From M3007 sp964646615 (GTDB taxonomy: Bacteria > Bacteroidota > Bacteroidia > Chitinophagales > Saprospiraceae), in contig CAZYEV010000032.1 in assembly GCA_964646615.1 (NCBI GenBank), positions 22,434 to 86,433 of the forward strand: a DNA stretch of 64,000 nucleotides. The letters are read 5' to 3'. The notes under the pieces are model-generated. The model ran no database searches, was not told where the DNA came from, and saw only the letters and a list, made by a program, of their open reading frames with translations. The position numbers were made by a program, and so were the translations under genes. This document shows positions 1 through 7,422 of the stretch, piece after piece. Every line of letters starts with the position of its first letter. Position 1 is the first letter of the stretch.

Positions 1-781
1 CCAGCTGCGCCGTGTTGTACGTCGTGCTCCACGAGCAGCCGCACGTCAGCCCAAAGGTTACCGTCTGCGAACCGCCGCTGTTCGGAAACGCTTCCCCGCT
101 GCGCGTGCAGCCGTTTTGCATCACATAGATTACTGGCGACAGCGGGCAAAGGCTGCCAAAATTGTAGTTGTAATCGTATGCAGCACTGGTAAAAATCACC
201 ACCGGCACCCCCGGCGGAACCACATCGCCCGGCCCGGCTCCAATCACAACAGAATTGGAGCAGATGGATTGAATGCTGGCTATCGCATTGCCGCTGGGCT
301 GCTGCCACGAACACCCCACACCGATGTCGGCATCGCCTGCGCTGTTGTTGGGAAACGTTAGCGTTGCGTCGTCCACGTAAAAGCCGCTACCCGACCAGAT
401 GGCCATCATCTCGTTGTTTTGCTCGGTGCCGCAAGCGTTCACGAAGAGCGCCAATATCCTGGGGCAAGAGCCACACGAGTTAGGCGGCGTTGCGCGCACC
501 TGGGAGCAGCCCAGCAACGTGCCCTCGCCATTATAGGGATTGAAGTTCGGCGTCGTGCCGTAGTACCAGTTCACGCACACGCCCGGCATCAAGCCCGTGC
601 CCGTAGCACGTAGTGTAAATTGGTCGCCCGGGCACAACGTGCAGGGCGTCAGCCCCGGACGGCAACTGTTCGAGGTAAACGTAGCATTCTGCCCCAACGT
701 AGGGCATGGCTGACCCTGCGACGAAAAAGACATTATCAGGCAGGCAAAGCCAACGGTGGCGGGTAAAATTACTCGAAACAT
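1..781 (-). CDS. Secreted cysteine-rich surface protein, C-terminus cut by window edge
   Basis: An open frame reads from ATG at 781 down to base 1 without a stop, so about 260 N-terminal residues are visible and the C-terminus lies outside. The N-terminus (MFRVILPATVGFACLIMSFSS) is a typical signal peptide ending near a SQG/Q site. The mature part is rich in Cys, Gly, Asn and Thr, with recurrent Cys pairs and no recognised catalytic motif. It resembles the large secreted proteins of Bacteroidota that carry a T9SS sorting domain at the far end, but that end is not visible here. The style matches the truncated HYR protein at the other edge of the window. Function unknown. Confidence 0.7.
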   Translation of the reverse strand, partial: MFRVILPATVGFACLIMSFSSQGQPCPTLGQNATFTSNSCRPGLTPCTLCPGDQFTLRATGTGLMPGVCVNWYYGTTPNFNPYNGEGTLLGCSQVRATPPNSCGSCPRILALFVNACGTEQNNEMMAIWSGSGFYVDDATLTFPNNSAGDADIGVGCSWQQPSGNAIASIQSICSNSVVIGAGPGDVVPPGVPVVIFTSAAYDYNYNFGSLCPLSPVIYVMQNGCTRSGEAFPNSGGSQTVTFGLTCGCSWSTTYNTAQL

Positions 782-875
782 GGTCAGTGTCGTGAGTCGT
801 TCATTCATGGGAGGCCCAAAATTGATTACGGAAGATTGTTCACAAATCCAGTCGTGCGCGAAGGTAGGGCGTCCT

Positions 876-883
876 TAATTTTG
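876..883 (+). promoter_or_regulatory. Bacteroidota -7 promoter element (TAATTTTG)
   Basis: TAATTTTG is an exact match to the Bacteroidota -7 consensus TAnnTTTG and lies 25 bases before the yggS ATG at 908. No clear -33 TTTG is seen at the usual spacing. Confidence 0.5.
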
Positions 884-907
884 GCCGCTCAAATTTAACC
901 GTTCAAC

Positions 908-1561
908 ATGTACGAAGCGCTGTTAAAAAATCTCCAAAGCCGCGGCATAACCTTAGTCGCTGTTTCTAAAACCCATCCCGTCGAGCGCATTCTGGAACTT
1001 TACCAGCGCGGCCAGCGCGACTTCGGCGAAAACCGCGTGCAGGAACTTTTGGAAAAAGCGCCCCACCTGCCTGCCGACATCCGCTGGCACCTCATCGGAC
1101 ATTTGCAAACCAATAAGGTGCGCTACATCGCGCCGTTCATTCACATGATTCACTCAGTGGACTCTTTGCGGCTTCTTGCTGAAATTGAAAAGCAATCTGC
1201 CAAAGCCGGGCGCACCATAGATTGCCTGCTCCAGTTCCATATTGCCGAAGAAGAAACCAAATTCGGCCTTTCAGAAGACGAAGCCGATGCCTTGTTGCAG
1301 AGTCAGGAATACCAGGCCATGCGCCACGTCCGCGTCTGCGGCGTTATGGGCATGGCCACTTTTACGGACAATACCGACCAGGTGCGCGCAGAGTTTCGCC
1401 ATTTGCGCCGCATCTTCGAGCGGCTGCGCACAACGTACTTCGCCGGCGCCCCGCACTTCCGCGAAATCTCCATGGGCATGTCGTCCGATTGGGAAATCGC
1501 CGTTGAGGAGGGCAGCACCATCGTCCGCATTGGCAGCCTGATTTTTGGGCCGCGCTCCTGA
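908..1561 (+). CDS. yggS: YggS/PROSC family PLP homeostasis protein
   Basis: 217 residues, slightly shorter than the 220-235 usual for the family. It is an alanine-racemase-like TIM barrel that binds pyridoxal 5'-phosphate without known catalysis and buffers cellular PLP. The PLP lysine sits in the N-terminal VAVSKTHP strand. The family signatures FGENRVQE, WHLIGHLQTNK, KFGL, GVMGMAT and the C-terminal SMGMSSDWEIAVEEGSTIVR are all present, as is the final IGSLIFGPR. The start at 908 is supported by the TAATTTTG element just upstream. The gene runs convergently into the TIR gene, with 12 bases between the two stops. Confidence 0.93.
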   Translation: MYEALLKNLQSRGITLVAVSKTHPVERILELYQRGQRDFGENRVQELLEKAPHLPADIRWHLIGHLQTNKVRYIAPFIHMIHSVDSLRLLAEIEKQSAKAGRTIDCLLQFHIAEEETKFGLSEDEADALLQSQEYQAMRHVRVCGVMGMATFTDNTDQVRAEFRHLRRIFERLRTTYFAGAPHFREISMGMSSDWEIAVEEGSTIVRIGSLIFGPRS

Positions 1562-1573
1562 AAAGGGGAACAC

Positions 1574-2374
1574 CTATTTTGAGCGAATGCTCTCGGCCAC
1601 TTTGCGCATGCTTGGCTCAAACTTGTCGCCCGAAATGTCTAAGGCCAGTACGCTTTTCAGCTGCTGGATGATTTTGCCCAAATTGTTTTTTAATTCAAAC
1701 AAGCGGTCGCGGTCGTCGTCGAAGGCGCGGGTGTCACCGCCCAATTGCTTTAGGCGGGCAATTTTATCGTCCATTTCCTGCAGCCGCTGCTGAAGGGCCT
1801 CCTGAGCGGCGATTTGAAAATCAATATCAAAGGCGACGTTGTCCAACCGCACTGGAATAAACTTTTTGTCGGCCAGCCAGATGGCGTACATGGCCGCCAC
1901 GCTCTCCTGACCTACCCAGCCCGATTTCAGGCTGCGCTCTGAGACGATGGAAATCACAGCATCGCACGCGCGCACCGATTGTTGAATGAAGGTCATGATG
2001 TTCATGCCCGCCGGCATGTCGTCTTCGTCCAGGATGGTTTGAAACCCCTGCTGCCGCAGGTAATCGCGCACTCTCCGCGCTACTTCCGCATCGCCATGGT
2101 TGTAGGAAATGAAGACCTTCGGGCGTCGGCCCGGCGGTGTTGGCCCGTTACCGGCTTGCGGGTCTTCGGGCGCTGCCTCTATGGCTGCATTGTTTATGCG
2201 AGCTATTTCCAGGCCGTGTTCTCGGAAGTCAATCAGGCCGTCGCGGTATTGCTGGTTGGCGCGGTTGAAACGCGCTAATAATAGTGTAGCCTCATTAGGC
2301 CTAACTCCCATGAGCAGCTCTAAGGCTTCTTTCGTTTTTCCCAGGGCAATGAGTGCTCGTATTTGTTCTTTCAT
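1574..2374 (-). CDS. EAD11-TIR domain protein, putative conflict-system effector
   Basis: 266 residues in three parts. Residues 1-68 are a helical module (KEQIRALIALGKTKEALELL, then a FNRANQQYRDGLIDF segment) that fits the effector-associated domain 11 pattern. Residues 85-180 are a TIR domain: KVFISYNHGD strand A, an ILDEDDMPAG BB-loop, and a WVGQE motif (W153, E157) that supplies the glutamate needed for NADase activity. Residues 185-266 are a charged helical tail. EADs are adaptor domains that pair effectors with NTPase or protease partners in bacterial conflict systems (family knowledge). No partner gene lies nearby, so recruitment by a protein encoded elsewhere is inferred. A TAnnTTTG element lies 33 bases upstream. 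The NADase role is inferred from the motif. Confidence 0.82.
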   Translation of the reverse strand: MKEQIRALIALGKTKEALELLMGVRPNEATLLLARFNRANQQYRDGLIDFREHGLEIARINNAAIEAAPEDPQAGNGPTPPGRRPKVFISYNHGDAEVARRVRDYLRQQGFQTILDEDDMPAGMNIMTFIQQSVRACDAVISIVSERSLKSGWVGQESVAAMYAIWLADKKFIPVRLDNVAFDIDFQIAAQEALQQRLQEMDDKIARLKQLGGDTRAFDDDRDRLFELKNNLGKIIQQLKSVLALDISGDKFEPSMRKVAESIRSK

Positions 2375-2406
2375 CCCGTCAGAAGATGCCGAGTTTTGTC
2401 GGCGCT

Positions 2407-2414
2407 CAAAGGTA
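2407..2414 (-). promoter_or_regulatory. -7 promoter element for the EAD11-TIR gene
   Basis: On the minus strand this reads TACCTTTG, an exact TAnnTTTG match, 33 bases before the ATG at 2374. It implies a leader of about 29 bases and suggests the TIR gene is transcribed on its own. Confidence 0.5.
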
Positions 2415-2478
2415 AAGGTGTTTCAGTTGGCAAGCACCATAGCTGAGCCGGCGCAAAAGTTTGAAGTGCGACCGTGCA

Positions 2479-3747
2479 CTACTTGTTTTCGAGTGCCGGG
2501 AATGCCGGTTCTGCCGATGTAGGCTTGTTTTCAGGGTACTCTTGCTTGAAAGGATGCCGCTGCACCCAACGCTCTTCAGGCGTGAGGTAGCGCAGCAGTG
2601 GTGCGCATACGCGCCGCGCAAATGGGTGCTGCATTCGGAGGTACAGATCACATTCCTCGGGCCGAGCACCTACGGAACTCTTGATTTCCAAGGCCGTGCG
2701 TCCGAAAACGACGCGCTCGCAGCCGCGCTCAATGCCCAGCCGCACCAGGTCGTACAACATGTTGAGATACAGCTGATATTCGGCATTAACAGCCTCCTCG
2801 TAACCCAAAAAATGGGCTTCTAAAGTTGCTCCGTTCTCAATGGCCGTGTGAAAGCCGACTAATTGGCCCTCCCGATACCAGCCTATGCAGTGAAAGGCAT
2901 CGCGCAGGTGGTACTGCAGGGCGAGCAAATAATCTTCGTGGAGGTCCACCCAGTGGAAGCCGGAGCGCTCTGCTACCGAAGTGTAGAGCGCATGCAGGTG
3001 CGTCTGGGCTTGTTGTGCCTCGCGCAGGCTGAGCCGACGCCGCTCTAAAGGAGCCGCCTTTTTGAAGGCTCTTTTGGCCCTGGTGCGGTACTTAGTGTTC
3101 ATGGCGGCCAGATACTCGTCAAAAGAGCGGAACGAAAGCGGCAACACCATGTTGGGCTGAACGCGAAAAGACGCGTATTCGGCCCGGAGCAGGGCTGTTT
3201 TCAGGCTGGCTCGTTCTGGTGATACGTCTTTGAGCAGCGCTGCTGCTGGTCGCCAGCGCCGGGCGGCGTCTTCCAGCGCATTCAACAGCAGGGCTGTGGC
3301 TTCGTCAAGGGCTATTGCGCCGTCCTTGAAGTAAAAACCATGCTCTCCGGTTAGCAAGAGGTTGCCACACACCACCACTTGCCCTTGCATGCAGTCGGCC
3401 ATTTGGCGTTTAAACGGCAGCGACAGGCGCTGAAGCCATCCCGCGGCACCTGTTGTCAGTTCGCGCAGATGGGTACGCCCCTCGAAGTTGGCCCGCTGGA
3501 GTAAGGCTACGCCGATGGGTTCGTTGCCCCGATAAAAGACGACGTAGCCGAGTCGCATGCCCGGAGGTAGGCAGGCTTCCAGCACGGTCAGATAGCGGCG
3601 GCTTAAAAACACGTTGTCCGCAGGCGCGGCGGCGTCCCAATCGGCCGCGGCGGCATCCATGGTGGGAAAAAAAACATAGTTTTTCTCGGTATCCTTCGGT
3701 TCAACACATCGGCTGGTACGAGCAAAAGGGCACAATTCAGTCAGCAT
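2479..3747 (-). CDS. FemAB/GNAT-like acyl- or aminoacyltransferase
   Basis: 422 residues, cytosolic, without a signal peptide. The C-terminal half has the GNAT/FemAB-like pattern: KYRTRAKRAFKKAA (basic helix), then HALYTSVAERSGF, YLLALQ, FHCIGWYREGQLVGF, a beta-strand ENGATLEAHFLGY, and YLNMLYDLVRLGIERGC ending in FGRTALEIKSSVGA. This matches FemAB-like acetyltransferases common in Bacteroidota, whose substrates are largely unknown. The N-terminal YLTVLEACLPPGMRLGYVVFYRG is typical of the same group. The ATG at 3747 is accepted because no other start keeps the N-terminal YVFFPTMDAAAADWD segment. It probably follows ppa in one transcript (51-base gap). Confidence 0.65.
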   Translation of the reverse strand: MLTELCPFARTSRCVEPKDTEKNYVFFPTMDAAAADWDAAAPADNVFLSRRYLTVLEACLPPGMRLGYVVFYRGNEPIGVALLQRANFEGRTHLRELTTGAAGWLQRLSLPFKRQMADCMQGQVVVCGNLLLTGEHGFYFKDGAIALDEATALLLNALEDAARRWRPAAALLKDVSPERASLKTALLRAEYASFRVQPNMVLPLSFRSFDEYLAAMNTKYRTRAKRAFKKAAPLERRRLSLREAQQAQTHLHALYTSVAERSGFHWVDLHEDYLLALQYHLRDAFHCIGWYREGQLVGFHTAIENGATLEAHFLGYEEAVNAEYQLYLNMLYDLVRLGIERGCERVVFGRTALEIKSSVGARPEECDLYLRMQHPFARRVCAPLLRYLTPEERWVQRHPFKQEYPENKPTSAEPAFPALENK

Positions 3748-3798
3748 ACGGCGAGTAAAACGCAGGGCAAAACACGTGCATATCCAAATGGTTGGTCA

Positions 3799-4341
3799 TT
3801 AGGGCAAAAGACGCCATTTTTTAACTTCCTCCAACGCGGCCTCCTCGTCGGCCCAACCCATTGGCGTCATTACCCCCAATCCATCGTAGTATAGAAAAAA
3901 CAATTCCAGGATATGACGGATGACGCTGTACTGCTGCTGAAACTCCGTCCAGGACTCAACGGATACCATGCGCAGCGCTGGGTCAGCCGGTATGGCCAGC
4001 ACTTTGTGGTCGAGCTCGCCGCCATCCTGGAGCAGCATGAGGCCTATTGGCAGGACCTCCAGCACGCTACCTCGCGGTTGGCTCTCGGCCAGTACCAACA
4101 CATCCAACGGGTCTCCATCGCCGCCGCGTTCTTTGTTCATGAGGGTGGAGGGGATGAAGCCATAATTCACCGGATATGGCAAAAACGCTACCATGCGCGC
4201 CTGTCCGTTACGTACGTCTGGGCGCAATTGCCCCGTTGTTTTATCCACTTCATACTTTTGGTTGGTTCCGGCGGGTATTTCTATTACCGCATTCAAGTAG
4301 CCGCGCTCCGAAAAAGGCGGCAAATGTAGCAGGTGGGTCAT
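3799..4341 (-). CDS. ppa: Inorganic pyrophosphatase, family I
   Basis: 180 residues. A soluble Mg-dependent enzyme that hydrolyses pyrophosphate to two phosphates and so pulls biosynthetic reactions forward. The family signature GDGDPLDVLVL, with its three metal-binding aspartates, is intact. The substrate-site segments EIPAGTNQKYEVDK and YPVNYGFIPST are also present. The start chosen is ATG 4341 (MTHLLHLPPF) rather than the upstream in-frame codon at 4368, because homologues begin close to this segment. The transferase gene follows 51 bases downstream. Confidence 0.93.
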   Translation of the reverse strand: MTHLLHLPPFSERGYLNAVIEIPAGTNQKYEVDKTTGQLRPDVRNGQARMVAFLPYPVNYGFIPSTLMNKERGGDGDPLDVLVLAESQPRGSVLEVLPIGLMLLQDGGELDHKVLAIPADPALRMVSVESWTEFQQQYSVIRHILELFFLYYDGLGVMTPMGWADEEAALEEVKKWRLLP

Positions 4342-4515
4342 AATGCTCCTCGAATTGTTGAAGCGCAAAGAGACGACGGTTTTCCAACACGTTTCCCTCC
4401 TGCATTAGATAAACTTCTGGCTTTTGCCTCCGCCCGCGATTAGTCATCGAAAAACCCTTCGCACCTTTGCGGCTGGCCTCCGCGAGCGGATGGCAGCCGT
4501 GTGTGTGCGCGTTTG

Positions 4516-4523
4516 TAGCTTTG
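4516..4523 (+). promoter_or_regulatory. -7 promoter element (TAGCTTTG)
   Basis: TAGCTTTG is an exact TAnnTTTG match, 63 bases before the ATG at 4587. It could drive the four-gene run from 4587 to 7393. Confidence 0.45.
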
Positions 4524-4586
4524 CCGCGGCTAAAGGCCCTCTTGAGAGCATCAAGCGCTATTTTTAACACAGAAAAACAACATTTT

Positions 4587-5180
4587 ATGAAAAAAACATG
4601 GTTTCTCGTCGCCCTGCTGTTCACCCTGTCGGCAGCGGCTCATGCTCAGAAAAAAGGCGTCTTCGTATCGGATGCGGTGGTGGCCGTCGCTCAGCAAATG
4701 CAGGTGGACTACAAAGGCCTAGTGCGCAAGGCCTCGGCAAAAGATGCCAAAGCGCTCCAGGATTTGTTTGAATTTACGCGCCTGCTGGACGGCGCAGCCC
4801 TGAACGACCACCTGCAGACCTGCCTGGAACTGATACCCGTCGCTACCGACGAGGTGTATGCCAAAGCCTTGGAGAGCCGCAGTCCTGGTCTGAAGGCATA
4901 TTTGCTCAAAAACATGGAGAACGCTCAAGAGCGCGCGCAAAAAGAGTCGCTCAAGAAGCCCATCGGCGAATGGGCACCCTATACGTGGGAGGCACTAAAC
5001 GGCCGGGAGGTGAACATCGTCAAACCCGAGGCGATGAAGAGCAGCAGCAGCAGCCCGACTGGAATTGACGCTGTACAAAATCAGACGGCGCCTCAGCCCG
5101 GCGCGCTGGCACCCAAGACGGCGCCCGATGCCTCGCAGGGCAACCCACCGGCACCACCGGCAGGCAGACGCGGCAACTGA
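4587..5180 (+). CDS. Secreted protein of unknown function with Pro-rich tail
   Basis: 197 residues from ATG 4587. The N-terminus MKKTWFLVALLFTLSAAAHA-QK is a clear Sec signal peptide, which fixes the start downstream of the longer reading frame that opens at 4467. The mature region (about residues 23-140) is predicted largely helical and alpha-rich, with no motif I recognise. The last 45 residues are a low-complexity Ser/Pro/Ala/Gln tail (SSSSS, PPAPPAGRR). It lies 6 bases ahead of the adenosyltransferase gene, so the two are probably cotranscribed, but nothing in the protein suggests a link to cobalamin. Periplasmic location is inferred. Confidence 0.7.
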   Translation: MKKTWFLVALLFTLSAAAHAQKKGVFVSDAVVAVAQQMQVDYKGLVRKASAKDAKALQDLFEFTRLLDGAALNDHLQTCLELIPVATDEVYAKALESRSPGLKAYLLKNMENAQERAQKESLKKPIGEWAPYTWEALNGREVNIVKPEAMKSSSSSPTGIDAVQNQTAPQPGALAPKTAPDASQGNPPAPPAGRRGN

Positions 5181-5186
5181 TACAGC

Positions 5187-5732
5187 ATGAAAATTTACAC
5201 CAAGACGGGCGATGCGGGCCAAACGGGCCTCTTCGGCGGTAGCCGGGTGTCTAAGAGCCATATCCGCGTGGAGGCTTACGGCACGGTGGATGAATTGAAC
5301 GCCTTTATCGGTCTGCTCCACGACTCGCTCAGCGAGGAGCCGGTGCGCGAACTGCTTCGGCAGATACAGCACCGGCTCTTCTCTATTGGCGCCACACTGG
5401 CTGCAGACCCCACCGGCCCGCCACTGCCGCCCGACCTGAGACCTCACGATATCGCTTTGTTGGAAGAGGCCATTGATACTATGACCCAGACGCTGCCACC
5501 GCTGCGACACTTCATTTTGCCTGGTGGCTTCCCGACAGTCTCGCTGGCGCACGTGTGCCGCACCGTTTGCCGGCGTGCCGAGCGCATCGTGGTGGCCCTG
5601 CACGAACAGGAGGCGGTTCCCGAAGAGGTATTGCAGTACCTGAACCGCCTTTCCGACTACTTTTTTGTATTGGCTCGTTATTTAGGCCATTTGGCCGGCG
5701 CTGATGAAATCAAATGGACACCGCGCACATAG
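5187..5732 (+). CDS. PduO-type ATP:cob(I)alamin adenosyltransferase
   Basis: 181 residues. It transfers the adenosyl group of ATP to cob(I)alamin to make adenosylcobalamin. Family marks in order: the N-terminal KIYTKTGDAGQTGLFGG ATP-binding loop, RVEAYGTVDELNAFIG, the HFILPGG turn, and the CRRAERIVV helix followed by YLNRLSDYFFVLAR. The Arg/Glu/Asn residues of the active site in CRRAER and YLNRLSD are present. The six-base gap upstream and four-base gap to corA point to one operon. No cobalamin-dependent mutase is in the window, so the consuming enzyme is elsewhere. Confidence 0.94.
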   Translation: MKIYTKTGDAGQTGLFGGSRVSKSHIRVEAYGTVDELNAFIGLLHDSLSEEPVRELLRQIQHRLFSIGATLAADPTGPPLPPDLRPHDIALLEEAIDTMTQTLPPLRHFILPGGFPTVSLAHVCRTVCRRAERIVVALHEQEAVPEEVLQYLNRLSDYFFVLARYLGHLAGADEIKWTPRT

Positions 5733-5736
5733 CGCT

Positions 5737-6795
5737 ATGAGTAGAAGACGCCGCAGAAAAAGCCATAAAAAGGGTTTACCTCCGGGAACGCTGGTGTACA
5801 CCGGCGAACACACGTCGGTGCACGTCTCGGTGCATACGATGCGCTACAACGAAGCCGATTGCCAGGAAACCCAGCGCTATCAGCCCGAATGGCGCTCCGG
5901 CCCCCTCAGTGTACTCTGGGTTGATGTGCACGGCCTGACCGACACAGGCTTGGTGGAACGCATTGGCGCTGATTTCTCCCTGCATCCGCTGGCCCTGGAA
6001 GACGTGCTCAATACCCACCAGCGGCCAAAGATGGAAGAGTATGACCACGTACTGCTCTTCATCGTTCACAATCTGCGGCTCGACCGCGCCAGCAACGACC
6101 TGCTCAGCGAACAAATCTCGGTCTTCCTCGGCCGGCATTTTGTTGTCTCCTTTCAAGAGCACCCCGACGATACCTTCCAGGGCGTGCGCGAGCGTATCCG
6201 AAGAGGCGCTGGACGCCTGCGCAAAAAAGGGCCCGACTACTTAGCCTATTCGCTGCTGGACACCGTAGTGGACAACTACTACGCCGTGCTGGACGACCTG
6301 GAGGCCAGCCTGGCCGAACTGGAAGACCAGATCTATCAGCCCACTACCACCAACCATCTGAAAGCCCGCATCTTCACCCTCAAAAACGCCCTGACCCACT
6401 TCCGGCGCTTCCTCATGCCCCTGCGCGACGCCTCGCTACGTCTATACCGCACGGAAACCGACTTGATAGACGATGCCAGCCGGCTCTACCTGCGCGACCT
6501 GGCTGACCACGTGGTGCAAATCCTGGATGGCGTGGATAACTGCCGCGAAATTCTATCCGGAATCGAAGCCCTCTATCAGGCCGAAATCGGCAATCGCCTG
6601 AACAACATCATGCGCCTGCTGACCATTATCAGCACTATTTTCATCCCGTTGTCGTTTGTCGCCGGCATCTACGGGATGAACTTTGACCACATGCCCGAAT
6701 TGCGCTGGCATTATGGCTACTTTGCCGTGCTGGGCTTCATGGCCCTTTCGGCCGGGGCAATGCTGTATTATTTTCATCGAAAACGCTGGCTATGA
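5737..6795 (+). CDS. corA: CorA family Mg2+/Co2+ channel
   Basis: 352 residues from ATG 5737 (MSRRRRRKSHKKG), chosen over the frame opening at 5704 because it follows the PduO stop by four bases. The long cytosolic N-terminal domain contains LWVDVHGLTD, HPLALEDVLNTHQRPKMEEY and an acidic helical stretch. The two C-terminal membrane helices follow: the first ends in the selectivity motif YGMNF, and the last (YFAVLGFMALSAGAMLYYF) is followed by the basic tail HRKRWL. CorA forms a pentameric channel gated by cytosolic Mg2+. All key residues for this fold are seen. Confidence 0.94.
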   Translation: MSRRRRRKSHKKGLPPGTLVYTGEHTSVHVSVHTMRYNEADCQETQRYQPEWRSGPLSVLWVDVHGLTDTGLVERIGADFSLHPLALEDVLNTHQRPKMEEYDHVLLFIVHNLRLDRASNDLLSEQISVFLGRHFVVSFQEHPDDTFQGVRERIRRGAGRLRKKGPDYLAYSLLDTVVDNYYAVLDDLEASLAELEDQIYQPTTTNHLKARIFTLKNALTHFRRFLMPLRDASLRLYRTETDLIDDASRLYLRDLADHVVQILDGVDNCREILSGIEALYQAEIGNRLNNIMRLLTIISTIFIPLSFVAGIYGMNFDHMPELRWHYGYFAVLGFMALSAGAMLYYFHRKRWL

Positions 6796-6826
6796 GGCCT
6801 TTTGGCCAGCCAGGTCTGGCTGTTGT

Positions 6827-7393
6827 ATGAAATCCATCGCTGTTTTTTGTGGTGCCAACCCGGGCACTGAGTCTTATTTCGCCCAGGCCGCTGCCGAAAT
6901 GGGCCAACAACTGGCTCAACGCGGCATTCACGTCCTCTTTGGCGGCGGCAGCGTAGGCCTCATGGGCGTACTGGCCGATGCCGTGTTGGCACACGGCGGG
7001 CGCATCACAGGCGTCATAACCGAGCAACTCAATGCTTTGGAACTGGGCCACCCGGGCGTAAGTGATATGATTGTGGTAGAGTCCATGTCGGAGCGCCGCA
7101 CGCTGCTCATCAAGGGCACCGATGGCGTCATCGCCCTGCCCGGCGGCTACGGAACGCTGGACGAGCTGTTCGAGTCGCTCACATTGGCGCAACTGCATCA
7201 ATACCGCAAACCCATTGGCCTGCTCAACGTGCGGGGCTACTACGACCCATTGCTGCACATGCTGGACCGCATGGTGGAAATGGGCTTCTTGAAAAAACAA
7301 AACCGTTCCCTTTGCACTGTCGCTGCCGAAGTTCCAGAATTGCTGGCTCAAATGGAGCAGTACGAATTCGCGGCAACGCCTAAATGGCTATGA
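6827..7393 (+). CDS. LOG family protein (TIGR00730), nucleoside 5'-monophosphate phosphoribohydrolase-like
   Basis: 188 residues from ATG 6827 (MKSIAVFCGANPG); the longer frame from 6683 overlaps corA and is not used. The Rossmann-like fold carries GGGSVGLMGVLADAVLAHGG, the catalytic SMSERRTLL (Arg) and PGGYGTLDELFE, the PGGxGTxxE motif with the catalytic Glu. Members cleave AMP or cytokinin riboside monophosphates to base plus ribose 5-phosphate. In bacteria the usual annotation is cytokinin-activating LOG or AMP nucleosidase-like, and the physiological substrate here is unknown. It lies 31 bases after corA and probably closes the operon. Confidence 0.92.
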   Translation: MKSIAVFCGANPGTESYFAQAAAEMGQQLAQRGIHVLFGGGSVGLMGVLADAVLAHGGRITGVITEQLNALELGHPGVSDMIVVESMSERRTLLIKGTDGVIALPGGYGTLDELFESLTLAQLHQYRKPIGLLNVRGYYDPLLHMLDRMVEMGFLKKQNRSLCTVAAEVPELLAQMEQYEFAATPKWL

Positions 7394-7422
7394 GGGCAAA
7401 CGGGTGTTGTGTAAACATACCG

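Noticed and set aside
1574..2374. Full CBASS or Thoeris defence system
   Set aside because: No cyclase, Sir2-like or second effector gene lies beside the TIR gene.
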